Shown here in pieces: positions 7,109 through 14,116 of a DNA stretch of 14,255 nucleotides (positions are counted from its first letter, which is position 1; every line of letters starts with the position of its first letter). The position numbers were made by a program, and so were the translations under genes. Source of the stretch: JBDRNO01 sp043811005 (GTDB lineage Bacteria; Bacteroidota; Bacteroidia; NORP154); NCBI GenBank assembly GCA_043811005.1, contig JBDRNO010000069.1:1-14255 (forward strand), in the 5' to 3' direction. The notes beneath the pieces are model-generated. The model worked only from the letters and a program-made list of their open reading frames with translations, did not search any database and was not told where the DNA came from.

Positions 7109-7666
7109 TTATCTCCCGTGACAATTCTTATACTTCTTCCCGCTACCACAGTAACAAGGAGTATTTCTTCCTGGAATATTATCTGCGACAAATGGGGTAT
7201 GGCTTTTTATTCCTGCGACAAAATCCAATCTCTGTATTGACGGAACTCTGTATGTCATTACAGTTTTTCCTTGAAAATTTGTTATTACAAAATCCCCTCT
7301 CGAAATTATATCCATACCAATCAAAAACTTTGACGAATCATCATCGGTCAACTGTTCACATTCGGTGACAGGTAAAACAAAAGATACATTTTGATTATTA
7401 AGAACGATTTTAACCGCATATACATTTATTCCGTCCTTATGACCGTGTACACCCTTGACACGAGTATGACCAATCGGAATAAGACTAAGTTTTTGTGCTA
7501 ATGATTTTGTAATTGCTGATCCAGTTGCACCAGTATCCCAAATCCCGAAAGTTTGTTCTGCCGTTCCTGTATTTGTATTTTGGACTTCAATTTGTGAAGT
7601 AATAATACGAGAAATCTCCGTATAGCCTTTTGTTAATGCGTGAACCTTAATCTCATTTTGTGGCAT
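7109..7666 (-). CDS. Retropepsin-like aspartyl protease with C-terminal SEC-C motif
   Basis: This 185-residue protein has the retroviral-type aspartyl protease active-site motif WDTGATGSAI (about residues 43-52), followed by beta-rich sequence and the flap/second-hydrophobic-loop-like FLIGMDII (about 113-120). Proteins of this type act as dimers, each chain giving one catalytic Asp. The end, PCYCGSGKKYKNCHGR, is a SEC-C zinc-binding motif (CxC, then CH), known from SecA and many small proteins, where it binds metal and often ribosomes or partner proteins. No signal peptide is seen, so it is probably cytosolic. Its ATG overlaps the stop of the upstream 78-residue gene (TAATG), implying translational coupling. 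The natural substrate is unknown. The frame stays open for 56 codons after the TAA. Confidence 0.82.
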   Translation of the reverse strand: MPQNEIKVHALTKGYTEISRIITSQIEVQNTNTGTAEQTFGIWDTGATGSAITKSLAQKLSLIPIGHTRVKGVHGHKDGINVYAVKIVLNNQNVSFVLPVTECEQLTDDDSSKFLIGMDIISRGDFVITNFQGKTVMTYRVPSIQRLDFVAGIKSHTPFVADNIPGRNTPCYCGSGKKYKNCHGR

Positions 7667-7902
7667 TAGGCAAAGATTGCTCTTGTGTGGAATGTTTGAG
7701 TATAACTATCTTCGCCTGGCAGACATTGTTGAATTAAAAATGTCCCCAACTTATATTTATGTTGAGATTCGGCAAGAGCATCTTCAAAAGAATCATGATC
7801 ACCGACAACTTCTTCTCCAATAATGACAAGAAATTTGCCGTTGTACTTCTTCACTAATTCTTCTTGATGATCCAGATAATATTTAAACTCTTTTTCTAAC
7901 AT
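7666..7902 (-). CDS. Small conserved-type protein (DUF5678-like) coupled to the protease
   Basis: The 78-residue acidic protein has two visible parts: an N-terminal helix (LEKEFKYYLDHQEELVKKYN) and a strand-rich segment (KFLVIIGEEVVGDHDSFEDA) followed by another helix. This resembles the DUF5678 pattern, in which a short 'hold and carry' sequence precedes a (V/I)xGxxVVG-type strand; the assignment is from memory and moderate. Function is unknown. It is the first gene of a two-gene unit with the retropepsin-like protease, sharing one base at TAATG, so the two products are probably made together and may interact. A minus-strand TAnnTTTG box lies just upstream (7922-7929). The ATG at 7902 is the natural start, with no Shine-Dalgarno. 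Confidence 0.75.
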   Translation of the reverse strand: MLEKEFKYYLDHQEELVKKYNGKFLVIIGEEVVGDHDSFEDALAESQHKYKLGTFLIQQCLPGEDSYTQTFHTRAIFA

Positions 7903-7921
7903 TTTGAGTTAATTTGGATTA

Positions 7922-7929
7922 CAAAGATA
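7922..7929 (-). promoter_or_regulatory. Candidate Bacteroidota -7 box (TATCTTTG) for the DUF5678-like/protease pair
   Basis: Read on the minus strand this is TATCTTTG, an exact match to TAnnTTTG, 20 bp before the start codon at 7902. A -33 TTG at the usual distance is not evident, so support is the -7 match and position only. Confidence 0.35.
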
Positions 7930-7950
7930 CAAAACAAACAATAATTTTCC

Positions 7951-7958
7951 TATATTTG
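7951..7958 (+). promoter_or_regulatory. Candidate -7 box (TATATTTG) for the 8202 gene
   Basis: TATATTTG matches TAnnTTTG on the plus strand in the divergent gap. It would leave a leader of about 240 nt before the ATG at 8202. No good -33 TTG is seen. The rest of the 7903-8201 gap shows no gene. Confidence 0.2.
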
Positions 7959-8201
7959 CTTATCATTCTTTAAAATAATCCTTATATATAAATATGGAAA
8001 AGCGTTAATTGTTCTTGCGACTAAAACTGCTAATTTTCTTAATCCAGTCAAGAATAAATGTCATTCATGCTTTATGCGTAGGTGTAGTTTATCTGAATAG
8101 AAGGTTATTAGCAGTACCTGATCGCAGGTAAATTACATAATCCCACGTTTTTTTTGTATAACGTATTACTTGAAGCTTATAGTATTTCAACCTTATTAAT
8201 C

Positions 8202-8618
8202 ATGAAAATTATAATTTTCATATTAGCTATTTTTCTCTTATTGATTATAATAAGGGGGTATCTATCTAAAAAAGAAAAGATGCGACTAAAAAAGTATTTT
8301 AGTAAAATAAAATTTTCTAAATGGTATGAAAAACGGCAAGAAATATTCGTAATTGTAATTGCTTTAAGTTTTGCGTTGCCGGCATTTATGATGGGTTATT
8401 CATATTGGAAGGGAGGAATATTGGTTATTGTAGTAATTGGTATTACAATTTTAATAGCACCTTTGGTTGTGTCGTTAATCGTTAAAGGAATTTATTCCGC
8501 AGTTAATGAAAAAATAATAACTAATAAACAAGTTGTTTTTATTTATTTAATCACGTGGCTTTTTATTTATTTTATATGGGGAGGTTCTTTGTTAATACTT
8601 TTTTTGTATAGTGCCTAA
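8202..8618 (+). CDS. Small membrane protein of unknown function, about four transmembrane segments
   Basis: I do not recognise a family. The ATG at 8202 gives 138 residues starting MKIIIFILAIF; a TTG further upstream (8154) is open but less likely. Hydrophobic stretches lie at about residues 2-18, 47-66, 71-95 and 110-136. A Lys/Arg-rich loop (SKKEKMRLKKYFSKIKFSKW, 22-41) separates the first two and is probably cytoplasmic. The product should be an inner-membrane protein. The next gene starts 10 nt after the stop, so the two are very likely one operon. Both are visibly more AT-rich than the flanking metabolic genes, which fits recent acquisition or weak constraint. Confidence 0.65.
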   Translation: MKIIIFILAIFLLLIIIRGYLSKKEKMRLKKYFSKIKFSKWYEKRQEIFVIVIALSFALPAFMMGYSYWKGGILVIVVIGITILIAPLVVSLIVKGIYSAVNEKIITNKQVVFIYLITWLFIYFIWGGSLLILFLYSA

Positions 8619-8628
8619 ATTTATAACC

Positions 8629-9231
8629 ATGAAAAAAAAATTAGATTGGCGTTTCTTGGTAATTATTGCTTTATTGTATTTTGTCTATCATTGTAAAAAT
8701 AATATTGAAGCAGTTCCCCAAGACCCTGTTATTGGATTATCAATAGATGTTCAAGTTTCTAAAGAATATTTAGAGGTAACCCCTGAAAACTGGCAAGAAA
8801 TTCTGAAAAGATTTGATTTTACCTTAAAGGCATCCGAAAAAAATCAAAAAATAATAGAAGAAATGGCTATTGATCCAAATAGATTAGTATTTATAAAAGA
8901 AGGAAATATTGAAGATAATGTTACAATTATTAATACTACTGTACCAGCAACAAACCAAACTCTTTTAATTTTACAAGATGAAATGGAAAAAAAGGCTGAA
9001 ATTATGCTTAAACAAGGAATAACTTACGAAAGACTCAATAGGGGAATATCTAAATTTCGAGGTTATAATTTTATTTTTATCTTTTGCCTTCTTCGTGTGG
9101 AAGAAGTGCCAGAAAGGTATACATATATGTATATAATCGAGATTCCTCCTTATTCTTATATGATACATGTTAATTCTCTCGATAAAGCTACAATTAAGGA
9201 TGCAATTGTTTCAATTACGCCTAAAAAATAA
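8629..9231 (+). CDS. Membrane-anchored or exported protein of unknown function
   Basis: The ATG at 8629 gives 200 residues beginning MKKKLDWRFLVIIALLYFVY, a basic start followed by one hydrophobic segment (about 9-20), so a signal peptide or membrane anchor. A Cys at residue 22 follows it, but VYHC is a poor lipobox. The remainder (about 30-200) is soluble, alternating helices and strands, with a Lys/Glu-rich middle (LKASEKNQKIIEEMAIDP) and a beta-rich end. It is probably outside the inner membrane. I recognise no family. A GTG at 8611 overlapping the previous gene is open too, but the ATG gives the better N-terminus. It is the second gene of an AT-rich pair with the four-segment membrane protein at 8202 and may be its partner. 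Confidence 0.65.
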   Translation: MKKKLDWRFLVIIALLYFVYHCKNNIEAVPQDPVIGLSIDVQVSKEYLEVTPENWQEILKRFDFTLKASEKNQKIIEEMAIDPNRLVFIKEGNIEDNVTIINTTVPATNQTLLILQDEMEKKAEIMLKQGITYERLNRGISKFRGYNFIFIFCLLRVEEVPERYTYMYIIEIPPYSYMIHVNSLDKATIKDAIVSITPKK

Positions 9232-9269
9232 TTTATCACCGACATTAGAAATTAATACTTTCCCTTTAT

Positions 9270-9277
9270 TATATTTG
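9270..9277 (+). promoter_or_regulatory. Candidate -7 box (TATATTTG) for the 9333 gene
   Basis: TATATTTG matches TAnnTTTG and lies 55 bp before the ATG at 9333, a sensible distance. The -33 region lacks a clear TTG. Confidence 0.3.
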
Positions 9278-9332
9278 CATTAACTTTTTTATTTAGTGTC
9301 AACTTGTTTGATGTTCCCCTTTATTTTATAAT

Positions 9333-9731
9333 ATGAAAAGCTGGGAAATATTGGATTCTGTGTTAAGATATATTCAGAGCGGGAAAAGAATGCCCGTACT
9401 ATCAATTCATAACTCAATAATGCAGGACATGAAATTAAATCTGGAAGAGTATGAGGTGATAATGAATAAGTTGAAAAGCGATGGGTTTATTAAGTACTAT
9501 AAAAAAGAATTAGGGCAAGAAGAAGATGTAAAACTTACCTTTGAAGGTAAACTGTTTATTGAAAGTGGGGGATATGCAGGAAAAATAAAAAAGGAGAACT
9601 CTAAAAATCGTCTTCGTCAAGTAACCACGATAGCGGTGGCGACAGGCACGACTCTTGGTGGTCTTTGGGGTTTGATTCAGATTTTAAAAGAAATCTTGCC
9701 TTGGCTTTGTCGCTTTTGCTCATTTCCTTAG
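9333..9731 (+). CDS. Small winged-helix-like protein with C-terminal hydrophobic segment
   Basis: The 132-residue protein has two parts. Residues 1-78 look like a winged-helix fold: WEILDSVLRYIQSG, then NLEEYEVIMNKLKSDGFIKYY as the third helix, then a short hairpin ending KLTFEGKLFIESGG. Residues 92-128 hold a basic stretch and a Gly/Thr-rich hydrophobic segment (TTIAVATGTTLGGLWGLIQI) that is probably membrane-inserted. Small proteins with this layout are frequent in Bacteroidota but have no known role that I can name. The final CRFCSFP looks untypical, so the last residues may have been altered by a mutation. It stands alone with its own -7 candidate. Nucleic-acid binding is inferred from the fold only. 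Confidence 0.65.
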   Translation: MKSWEILDSVLRYIQSGKRMPVLSIHNSIMQDMKLNLEEYEVIMNKLKSDGFIKYYKKELGQEEDVKLTFEGKLFIESGGYAGKIKKENSKNRLRQVTTIAVATGTTLGGLWGLIQILKEILPWLCRFCSFP

Positions 9732-9973
9732 TGCCTGTTTGCTTTTCATTTTTCCGTGAAAAAATTGTTAAAATCCAAGCACAGAGCAAAACTAACACCA
9801 TGCATACAATCATTACTATTATCATAATTATGGTTTTATTGCTTTATCAAGTCTTTAAATTGAGTTTTGTTTTCATTTTGTTTGTGTAAACTTGTATATA
9901 GTCGCCATTTTTGGACATTTTTCAGTTATTTTTTGTCACTTTTTGTCATTTTCTGAAAAATAACACATCATAA

Positions 9974-10375
9974 ATGACACCTATCTCAAGAAACAGATAT
10001 CTTTATATTATTATCATCCCTTTTGTCATTTTACTGGCATTTAGTTCCCGGTATTTTTCAGATATATTACCAAAATGGATTTCAGAATATGCCGGTGATA
10101 CATTATGGGCATTGACCGCTTATTTATGTATAGGATTTCTCTTTAAAACCTTGCCGGCCTTAAGGATCGCTACCGTAGCAGTTATCTTTTCGTTTGCAAT
10201 TGAGATCAGCCAATTATACCATGCACCCTGGATAGATACAATTCGCAATACCAGGTTGGGAGGACCGATGCTTGGTTTTGATTTCCTGTGGAGTGATTTT
10301 GTATGTTATTTGATTGGGATAGGGATTGGGGTGATGTTTGAACTATTGTTGACAAAGAAAAAAAAAAGTTACTGA
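9974..10375 (+). CDS. DUF2809 family membrane protein
   Basis: The 133-residue protein matches the DUF2809 family. It has four hydrophobic segments, GDTLWALTAYLCIGFLF after the first, IEISQLYHAPWIDTIRNTRL in the middle, and GFDFLWSDFVCYLIGIGIG near the end. Full family length is about 120-135 residues, so it looks complete. It belongs in the inner membrane; no activity is established for the family to my knowledge, though its layout resembles that of VanZ-like proteins. It is a single gene on the plus strand, converging on the tonB-like gene. The ATG at 9974 has no Shine-Dalgarno, and T-rich runs containing TTTTTGTCA words precede it. The 9732-9973 gap holds no supported gene. Confidence 0.82.
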   Translation: MTPISRNRYLYIIIIPFVILLAFSSRYFSDILPKWISEYAGDTLWALTAYLCIGFLFKTLPALRIATVAVIFSFAIEISQLYHAPWIDTIRNTRLGGPMLGFDFLWSDFVCYLIGIGIGVMFELLLTKKKKSY

Positions 10376-10388
10376 TTAGTCTATTTAA

Positions 10389-10618
10389 ATTAATTAACGC
10401 AAGTTGCTACTTATTACTTTTTATTTGATAAGATATATAATTGCTAATAAAAAACTGTTGCTGGATACTTGTTACTGGTTGCTGGTAAAATCCTTATAAA
10501 ACAAGCGTTATGGACATAAACAAGCAGCCAGTTGCCAGCAGTCAGTAACTGTATATAATTTTAAACAGGAGATGATTACCAAACAAGTTTTAATAAGTAG
10601 CAACTTAAGTTAATTAAT
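10389..10618. repeat. 230-bp interval bounded by 28-bp near-perfect inverted repeats
   Basis: The left arm (10389-10416, containing AGTTGCTACTTATTA) is the reverse complement of the right arm (10591-10618, containing TAATAAGTAGCAACTT) with two mismatches in 28 bp. Inside, TTACTGG/GTTGCTGG words (10454-10485) face CCAGTTGCCAGC/AGTAACTG words (10524-10551), giving a nested inverted arrangement. The right arm includes the stop codon of the tonB-like gene (10614-10616). No open frame is present. It could be a non-autonomous mobile element or a bidirectional terminator in a convergent gap. Confidence 0.7.
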
Positions 10619-11279
10619 AAAGTTTAAATCTTACAGGCAGACTAAAACTAACTTTTACCGGCTTACCTCTTTGTTTACCGGGATTCCATCTCGGCATGTT
10701 TTTAACAATGCGCATCGCTTCTTCATCACAACCTCCTCCTATACCTCTTAACACTTTAACATTTGTTATTTTCCCTTTTTTATTAACAATAAATGATAAA
10801 TTAACTGTACCTTGAATGCCCGCATTTTTAGCCATTTCAGGGTATTTAATATTTTTAGCCAGGTAATTTATTAGATCCTTATCCCCATTCCCAAAAGTTG
10901 GCATTTCCTCAACTACAAGAAAAGCAATATTATCAAGGGAATCATCAATCTCCGGTTCATCAATTTTTTTAATCGGAGTCTTTTGTGTTAAATCATTATC
11001 CACAACCTCAAATGCTTTCTTTATTTCTTCATCATCCTTTACAATTTTAAATATCTCAGGAGGGGGCGGTGGCGGTGGCTTAACCTCTCTTTGTGTGATG
11101 GGTATAATCTCTTCATCAATGGGATCACCTTTTAATACACCAAAATCAAAATCATTTCCCTCATAGCTTTTCCACTCCAAAGCCATCCATACAAAAGCTA
11201 AAGTAACTATCAAACCAATTTGGAAAAACCTGATTCTCTTCTTCTCTAAATCAAACCGGGGATGTTTTTTTAGTGTCAT
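10614..11279 (-). CDS. TonB-family energy transducer
   Basis: The 221-residue protein has the layout of TonB proteins, which pass proton-motive energy from the inner membrane ExbB-ExbD complex to outer-membrane receptors. A short basic cytoplasmic start is followed by one membrane anchor (about 18-35), a proline run with seven prolines in a row (68-74) opening a linker to span the periplasm, and a TonB C-terminal domain (about 138-221) with YPEMAKNAGIQGTVNLSFIV and RWNPGKQRGKPV. The start MTLKKHPRFDLEKKR with the anchor ending in EWKSYE is typical of Bacteroidota TonBs. No ExbB or ExbD gene is nearby. It lies 163 bp downstream of the VIT-VWA gene, whose C-terminus is a paralogous domain. Its stop codon sits inside the 10591-10618 inverted-repeat arm. 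Confidence 0.9.
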   Translation of the reverse strand: MTLKKHPRFDLEKKRIRFFQIGLIVTLAFVWMALEWKSYEGNDFDFGVLKGDPIDEEIIPITQREVKPPPPPPPEIFKIVKDDEEIKKAFEVVDNDLTQKTPIKKIDEPEIDDSLDNIAFLVVEEMPTFGNGDKDLINYLAKNIKYPEMAKNAGIQGTVNLSFIVNKKGKITNVKVLRGIGGGCDEEAMRIVKNMPRWNPGKQRGKPVKVSFSLPVRFKLY

Positions 11280-11366
11280 ATCTATTATTTTTAAAGGTTA
11301 AATAATCAACAGTAAATTAACTGCAATATTTATGCCAGATAATTGATTTGGATTTATTATAACCCT

Positions 11367-11381
11367 AACCCTGACAGGGTT
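11367..11381. repeat. Palindromic CCCTGACAGGG repeat unit
   Basis: AACCCTG, A, CAGGGTT is a perfect 7-bp palindrome around one base. The same words recur in the larger palindrome at 11401-11435, so the two are copies of one dispersed repeat family. Confidence 0.65.
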
Positions 11382-11400
11382 TTGAAATTGGGTTTAAAAC

Positions 11401-11435
11401 AAACTCTGTCAGGGTTTGGAACCCTGACAGAGTTT
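11401..11435 (-). terminator. Perfect 16-bp stem hairpin after the VIT-VWA-TonB gene
   Basis: AAACTCTGTCAGGGTT (11401-11416) and AACCCTGACAGAGTTT (11420-11435) pair perfectly around a TGG loop. It starts 8 nt past the stop codon at 11443, and on the minus strand the stem is followed by GTTTTAAAC. Stem, position and T-richness fit an intrinsic terminator, here made from a dispersed repeat. It may end transcription before the tonB-like gene. Confidence 0.6.
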
Positions 11436-11442
11436 TACTAAT

Positions 11443-13851
11443 TCATATCTTAAATACAACAGGCAGAACATAGCTCATTGACCTTGCTTTACCGCTGCGT
11501 TCACCTGGTATCCATACAGGCATCATCTTCACAACCCGCATAGCTTCCTTGTCCAAGCCCTCAGAAACACCCTTTGCAACCTTCACTTTGATGATCTTCC
11601 CATTTTCGTCAACTACGAAACTTACATAAACAACCCCATGGATGCCTTTTCGCTTCTCTTCCTCAGGATATTGAATATGTTTTTCTAAGAATTCCTTCAT
11701 CTTCTTCTCACCACCCTGGAATTCCGGCATCTTTTCAGCAATTACCATTGTTGACCCATCTGCATCTGAACTTATTGTTTCTTCAGATACTGACCTTTCC
11801 GCAGTAGAAATCTGATAATTATACGCAGGACTTGCCTCTGCTGATTTTTTACACCTCGTAACTCCACCCATACCTCCATATCCCTTAGCTCCATAACTGC
11901 CGCCCACAGCATAATTTGAAACACCTTCAGGCAACGGAAGCGGCTGCTTAACGGATACTATCTCACCGTCTTTATTACGTACTTTATTATCAATAGCAAC
12001 AAAGGAGGTGTATGCCGTAAGCAAATTATATTTCAATCCCAGGTTGGTTACCTCCTTCACACGTTCGTCATCCACGCTAAGATTATTGTAATCATCAAGC
12101 ATGGCAATCCTGTTCCTTGCCCACAGGTAGCGTAAAGCAGAGTTTGATGCTTCGGGATTTTCCTTGCCAACGTCTATGCTGGCGAGATAATCATCCGAGC
12201 CCGTTGTCCCTTTTAATGAGATAGTTCCTGATGGCGTGCCTTTCCATTTACCGTAAATCACAACAGGTCTTTCGGCAAACACATCGGGAATAGTGAGCGG
12301 TTCAACATCGTATACATTAAAACCACCATAGTTCACCTTTATACCGGTCAACACAGGTGAAGCGATATATTTCCTGAACTTCTCCGCCTGGGCAGATGCT
12401 TCATCCTGTTTTGTTATCACAAATGGTTCTCCTTGCCCTACGCGAGCCATGCCTTCAATGATATAGCGATTCACACCCGTCCCAATACCAAATGCAAAGA
12501 CGTTGGCATTGGACAAACTATTACGGATCAGGTCAAATGCTTCTTTCTCAACCGACACATAACCATCAGTAGCTATTATAATAGTTCTCGAATATTGCTC
12601 CTCTTCAGCCATGTCAAAGGCGCTCTTCAGGGCTGGTAATAAACGTGTTCCTCCACCGCCCTGCTGCTTGTCTATCACGTCTATTGCCTTCGTTATATTT
12701 TCCTGTGTTGCAGGTATTGATTTAGGAGCCATCTTACTGGAAGTGCCGGCAAAAAGTATTACGTTGAACTTATCAACCGGTCGTAGCTTACCTATGAGAT
12801 CCCGCAGTAATTTTTTGGAAATATCCAACGGATAGCCATGCATTGAACCCGAAACATCCACTATAAATACATATTCCCTTGGCGGTATTTGCTCAATACT
12901 GACTCGTTTTGGCGGCTGTAGCATAGCAAGGAAAAAATTCTCATCTTTACCTTTATATAATATCAACCCTGATTCGATCTGGTTGCCTGTCAAACGGTAC
13001 TGAACGATAAAATCGCGATTGCCACCATTCTTTTCAGCAGGGTCCAGTTTTAAAATAGCTGTTGAGGGCCCGTCAAAATTTATATTCACATTATGTGATG
13101 GGCATGTAACGTTTTTTACAGGTATCCCTGAATTAATAGTAGCGGCAATATCAAATGTATAGGGAGGTGATTCTCCTTCATGCAAATAAGGATTTGCCAC
13201 CCACTTGTCACTCGTTGAAGCTGTTAACACCGGTGTTTCGGAATATCTCGGACCAACAACTGTAGGATAAACAAATTCATAGATGCCATCTTCAGGTATC
13301 AACAACTCGGTATATTTCAGTTCCACGGTGATCTTATCACCCGGCATAATATTCGCCACATTCATTTGAAAAACATTGGGTCGCTGCTGCTCCAGCAGAG
13401 AAGCGCTCTTTCCATCATTCTTCGCTTGCTCGTAATCCTGCCGCGCTTTTTCACGTTCCTCTATCTTTGCGATAAGAGTCCTCTCCCCTATCTTCATCTT
13501 CATCGCATATACAGCAGCACGTGTGGAAGCAGGAAAGACATAAATAGCTTCCAACGGCACTTTCCCCTCATTAACATACACCTGCGAAACAATCACATCA
13601 GCGATAACCCCTGCAATGTTTACATCAGCAGAGGTCTGCTTTAAAGGAAGCTGATCCTGCTCAGGATCATCTGATTTTACGAAAAAGTATGGTGACAGCG
13701 TTTTATCCTCATTCTCTGCTACCTGCGGCTTTGTTTTATTACCTGCACACCTGGGTATATTAATACCAACAGCAATAATTGCCGTGATAATCAAGACCGC
13801 CAAGCCAGGGAGCCTGCATCTCTTTTTTTGAATAAATTTTATTGTTTTCAT
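11443..13851 (-). CDS. VIT and VWA domain protein fused to a TonB C-terminal domain
   Basis: The 802-residue protein starts with a basic stretch and one hydrophobic segment (about 14-31), so it is anchored in the inner membrane or exported. A VIT domain follows (about 60-190, with GDKITVELKYTE near its end), then a VWA domain (about 326-500) with an intact metal site: D332-x-S334-x-S336, T402 and D429. VIT-VWA proteins are thought to mediate metal-dependent protein contacts. After KQPLPLPEGVSNYAVG comes a Gly-rich linker (648-663), then a TonB C-terminal domain (about 714-802) with IQYPEEEKRKGIHGVVYVSF and MPVWIPGERSG. The fusion lacks the proline run of a true TonB. The TonB-like gene next downstream shares this domain. 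The start at 13851 is supported by the signal-like N-terminus. Role is inferred as envelope-associated scaffolding or sensing. Confidence 0.88.
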   Translation of the reverse strand: MKTIKFIQKKRCRLPGLAVLIITAIIAVGINIPRCAGNKTKPQVAENEDKTLSPYFFVKSDDPEQDQLPLKQTSADVNIAGVIADVIVSQVYVNEGKVPLEAIYVFPASTRAAVYAMKMKIGERTLIAKIEEREKARQDYEQAKNDGKSASLLEQQRPNVFQMNVANIMPGDKITVELKYTELLIPEDGIYEFVYPTVVGPRYSETPVLTASTSDKWVANPYLHEGESPPYTFDIAATINSGIPVKNVTCPSHNVNINFDGPSTAILKLDPAEKNGGNRDFIVQYRLTGNQIESGLILYKGKDENFFLAMLQPPKRVSIEQIPPREYVFIVDVSGSMHGYPLDISKKLLRDLIGKLRPVDKFNVILFAGTSSKMAPKSIPATQENITKAIDVIDKQQGGGGTRLLPALKSAFDMAEEEQYSRTIIIATDGYVSVEKEAFDLIRNSLSNANVFAFGIGTGVNRYIIEGMARVGQGEPFVITKQDEASAQAEKFRKYIASPVLTGIKVNYGGFNVYDVEPLTIPDVFAERPVVIYGKWKGTPSGTISLKGTTGSDDYLASIDVGKENPEASNSALRYLWARNRIAMLDDYNNLSVDDERVKEVTNLGLKYNLLTAYTSFVAIDNKVRNKDGEIVSVKQPLPLPEGVSNYAVGGSYGAKGYGGMGGVTRCKKSAEASPAYNYQISTAERSVSEETISSDADGSTMVIAEKMPEFQGGEKKMKEFLEKHIQYPEEEKRKGIHGVVYVSFVVDENGKIIKVKVAKGVSEGLDKEAMRVVKMMPVWIPGERSGKARSMSYVLPVVFKI

Positions 13852-14016
13852 GATTTCTGGATTTTTTGCCTGCTCATCTTGCAGACATGGTTAATAATTC
13901 GATTTGTTGATCTTTCGATTTTTCACTCATTAGATGCAGGCGGATGGAAAATTCCATAAACGAGATAAAAATTTTTTGGGATTTTTTTTTAAATGAAAAG
14001 CCATTTAAGTACTATT

Positions 14017-14079
14017 GTCATTCTGAATCCCGCCATCCGCAAGCTTATGGAGAGGCCATGGTGGGGTGAAGGATCTCCC
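14017..14079. repeat. Decayed GTCATTCTGAA ... GTGAAGGATCTCCC dispersed repeat
   Basis: GTCATTCTGAA (14017-14027) and GTGAAGGATCTCCC (14066-14079) are the two ends of a repeat that, from memory, is normally about 30 bp in many bacterial genomes. Here they are separated by 38 bp of unrelated GC-rich sequence, as if interrupted. Confidence 0.45.
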
Positions 14080-14085
14080 GGCTAT

Positions 14086-14116
14086 CAGCCCCGCCCCCGA
14101 CCCCTCCCAAAGGGAG
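14086..14116. repeat. Half copy of the GC-rich inverted-repeat element
   Basis: The sequence starts CAGCCCCGCCCCCGACCCCT and ends in CTCCC-AAA-GGGAG. It closely follows the left end of the element inserted in the carboxylase alpha gene (3764-3804). No matching opposite end is seen downstream, so it is a solitary or decayed end. Confidence 0.55.

Noticed and set aside
8154..8201. Upstream TTG start for the small membrane protein gene
   Set aside because: The ATG at 8202 gives a typical hydrophobic N-terminus, and the extra 16 residues add nothing recognisable.
8611..8628. GTG start overlapping the previous gene for the 8629 gene
   Set aside because: The ATG at 8629 starts directly at a basic-then-hydrophobic signal segment and is the more natural start.
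9601..9825. Minus-strand 74-residue frame with a hydrophobic start
   Set aside because: It lies antisense to the end of the well-supported gene at 9333-9731 and shows no family motif or start signal.
9665..9889. Plus-strand 74-residue frame overlapping the end of the 9333 gene
   Set aside because: It overlaps the coding part in another frame, its start has no signal, and its hydrophobic content comes from T-rich sequence.
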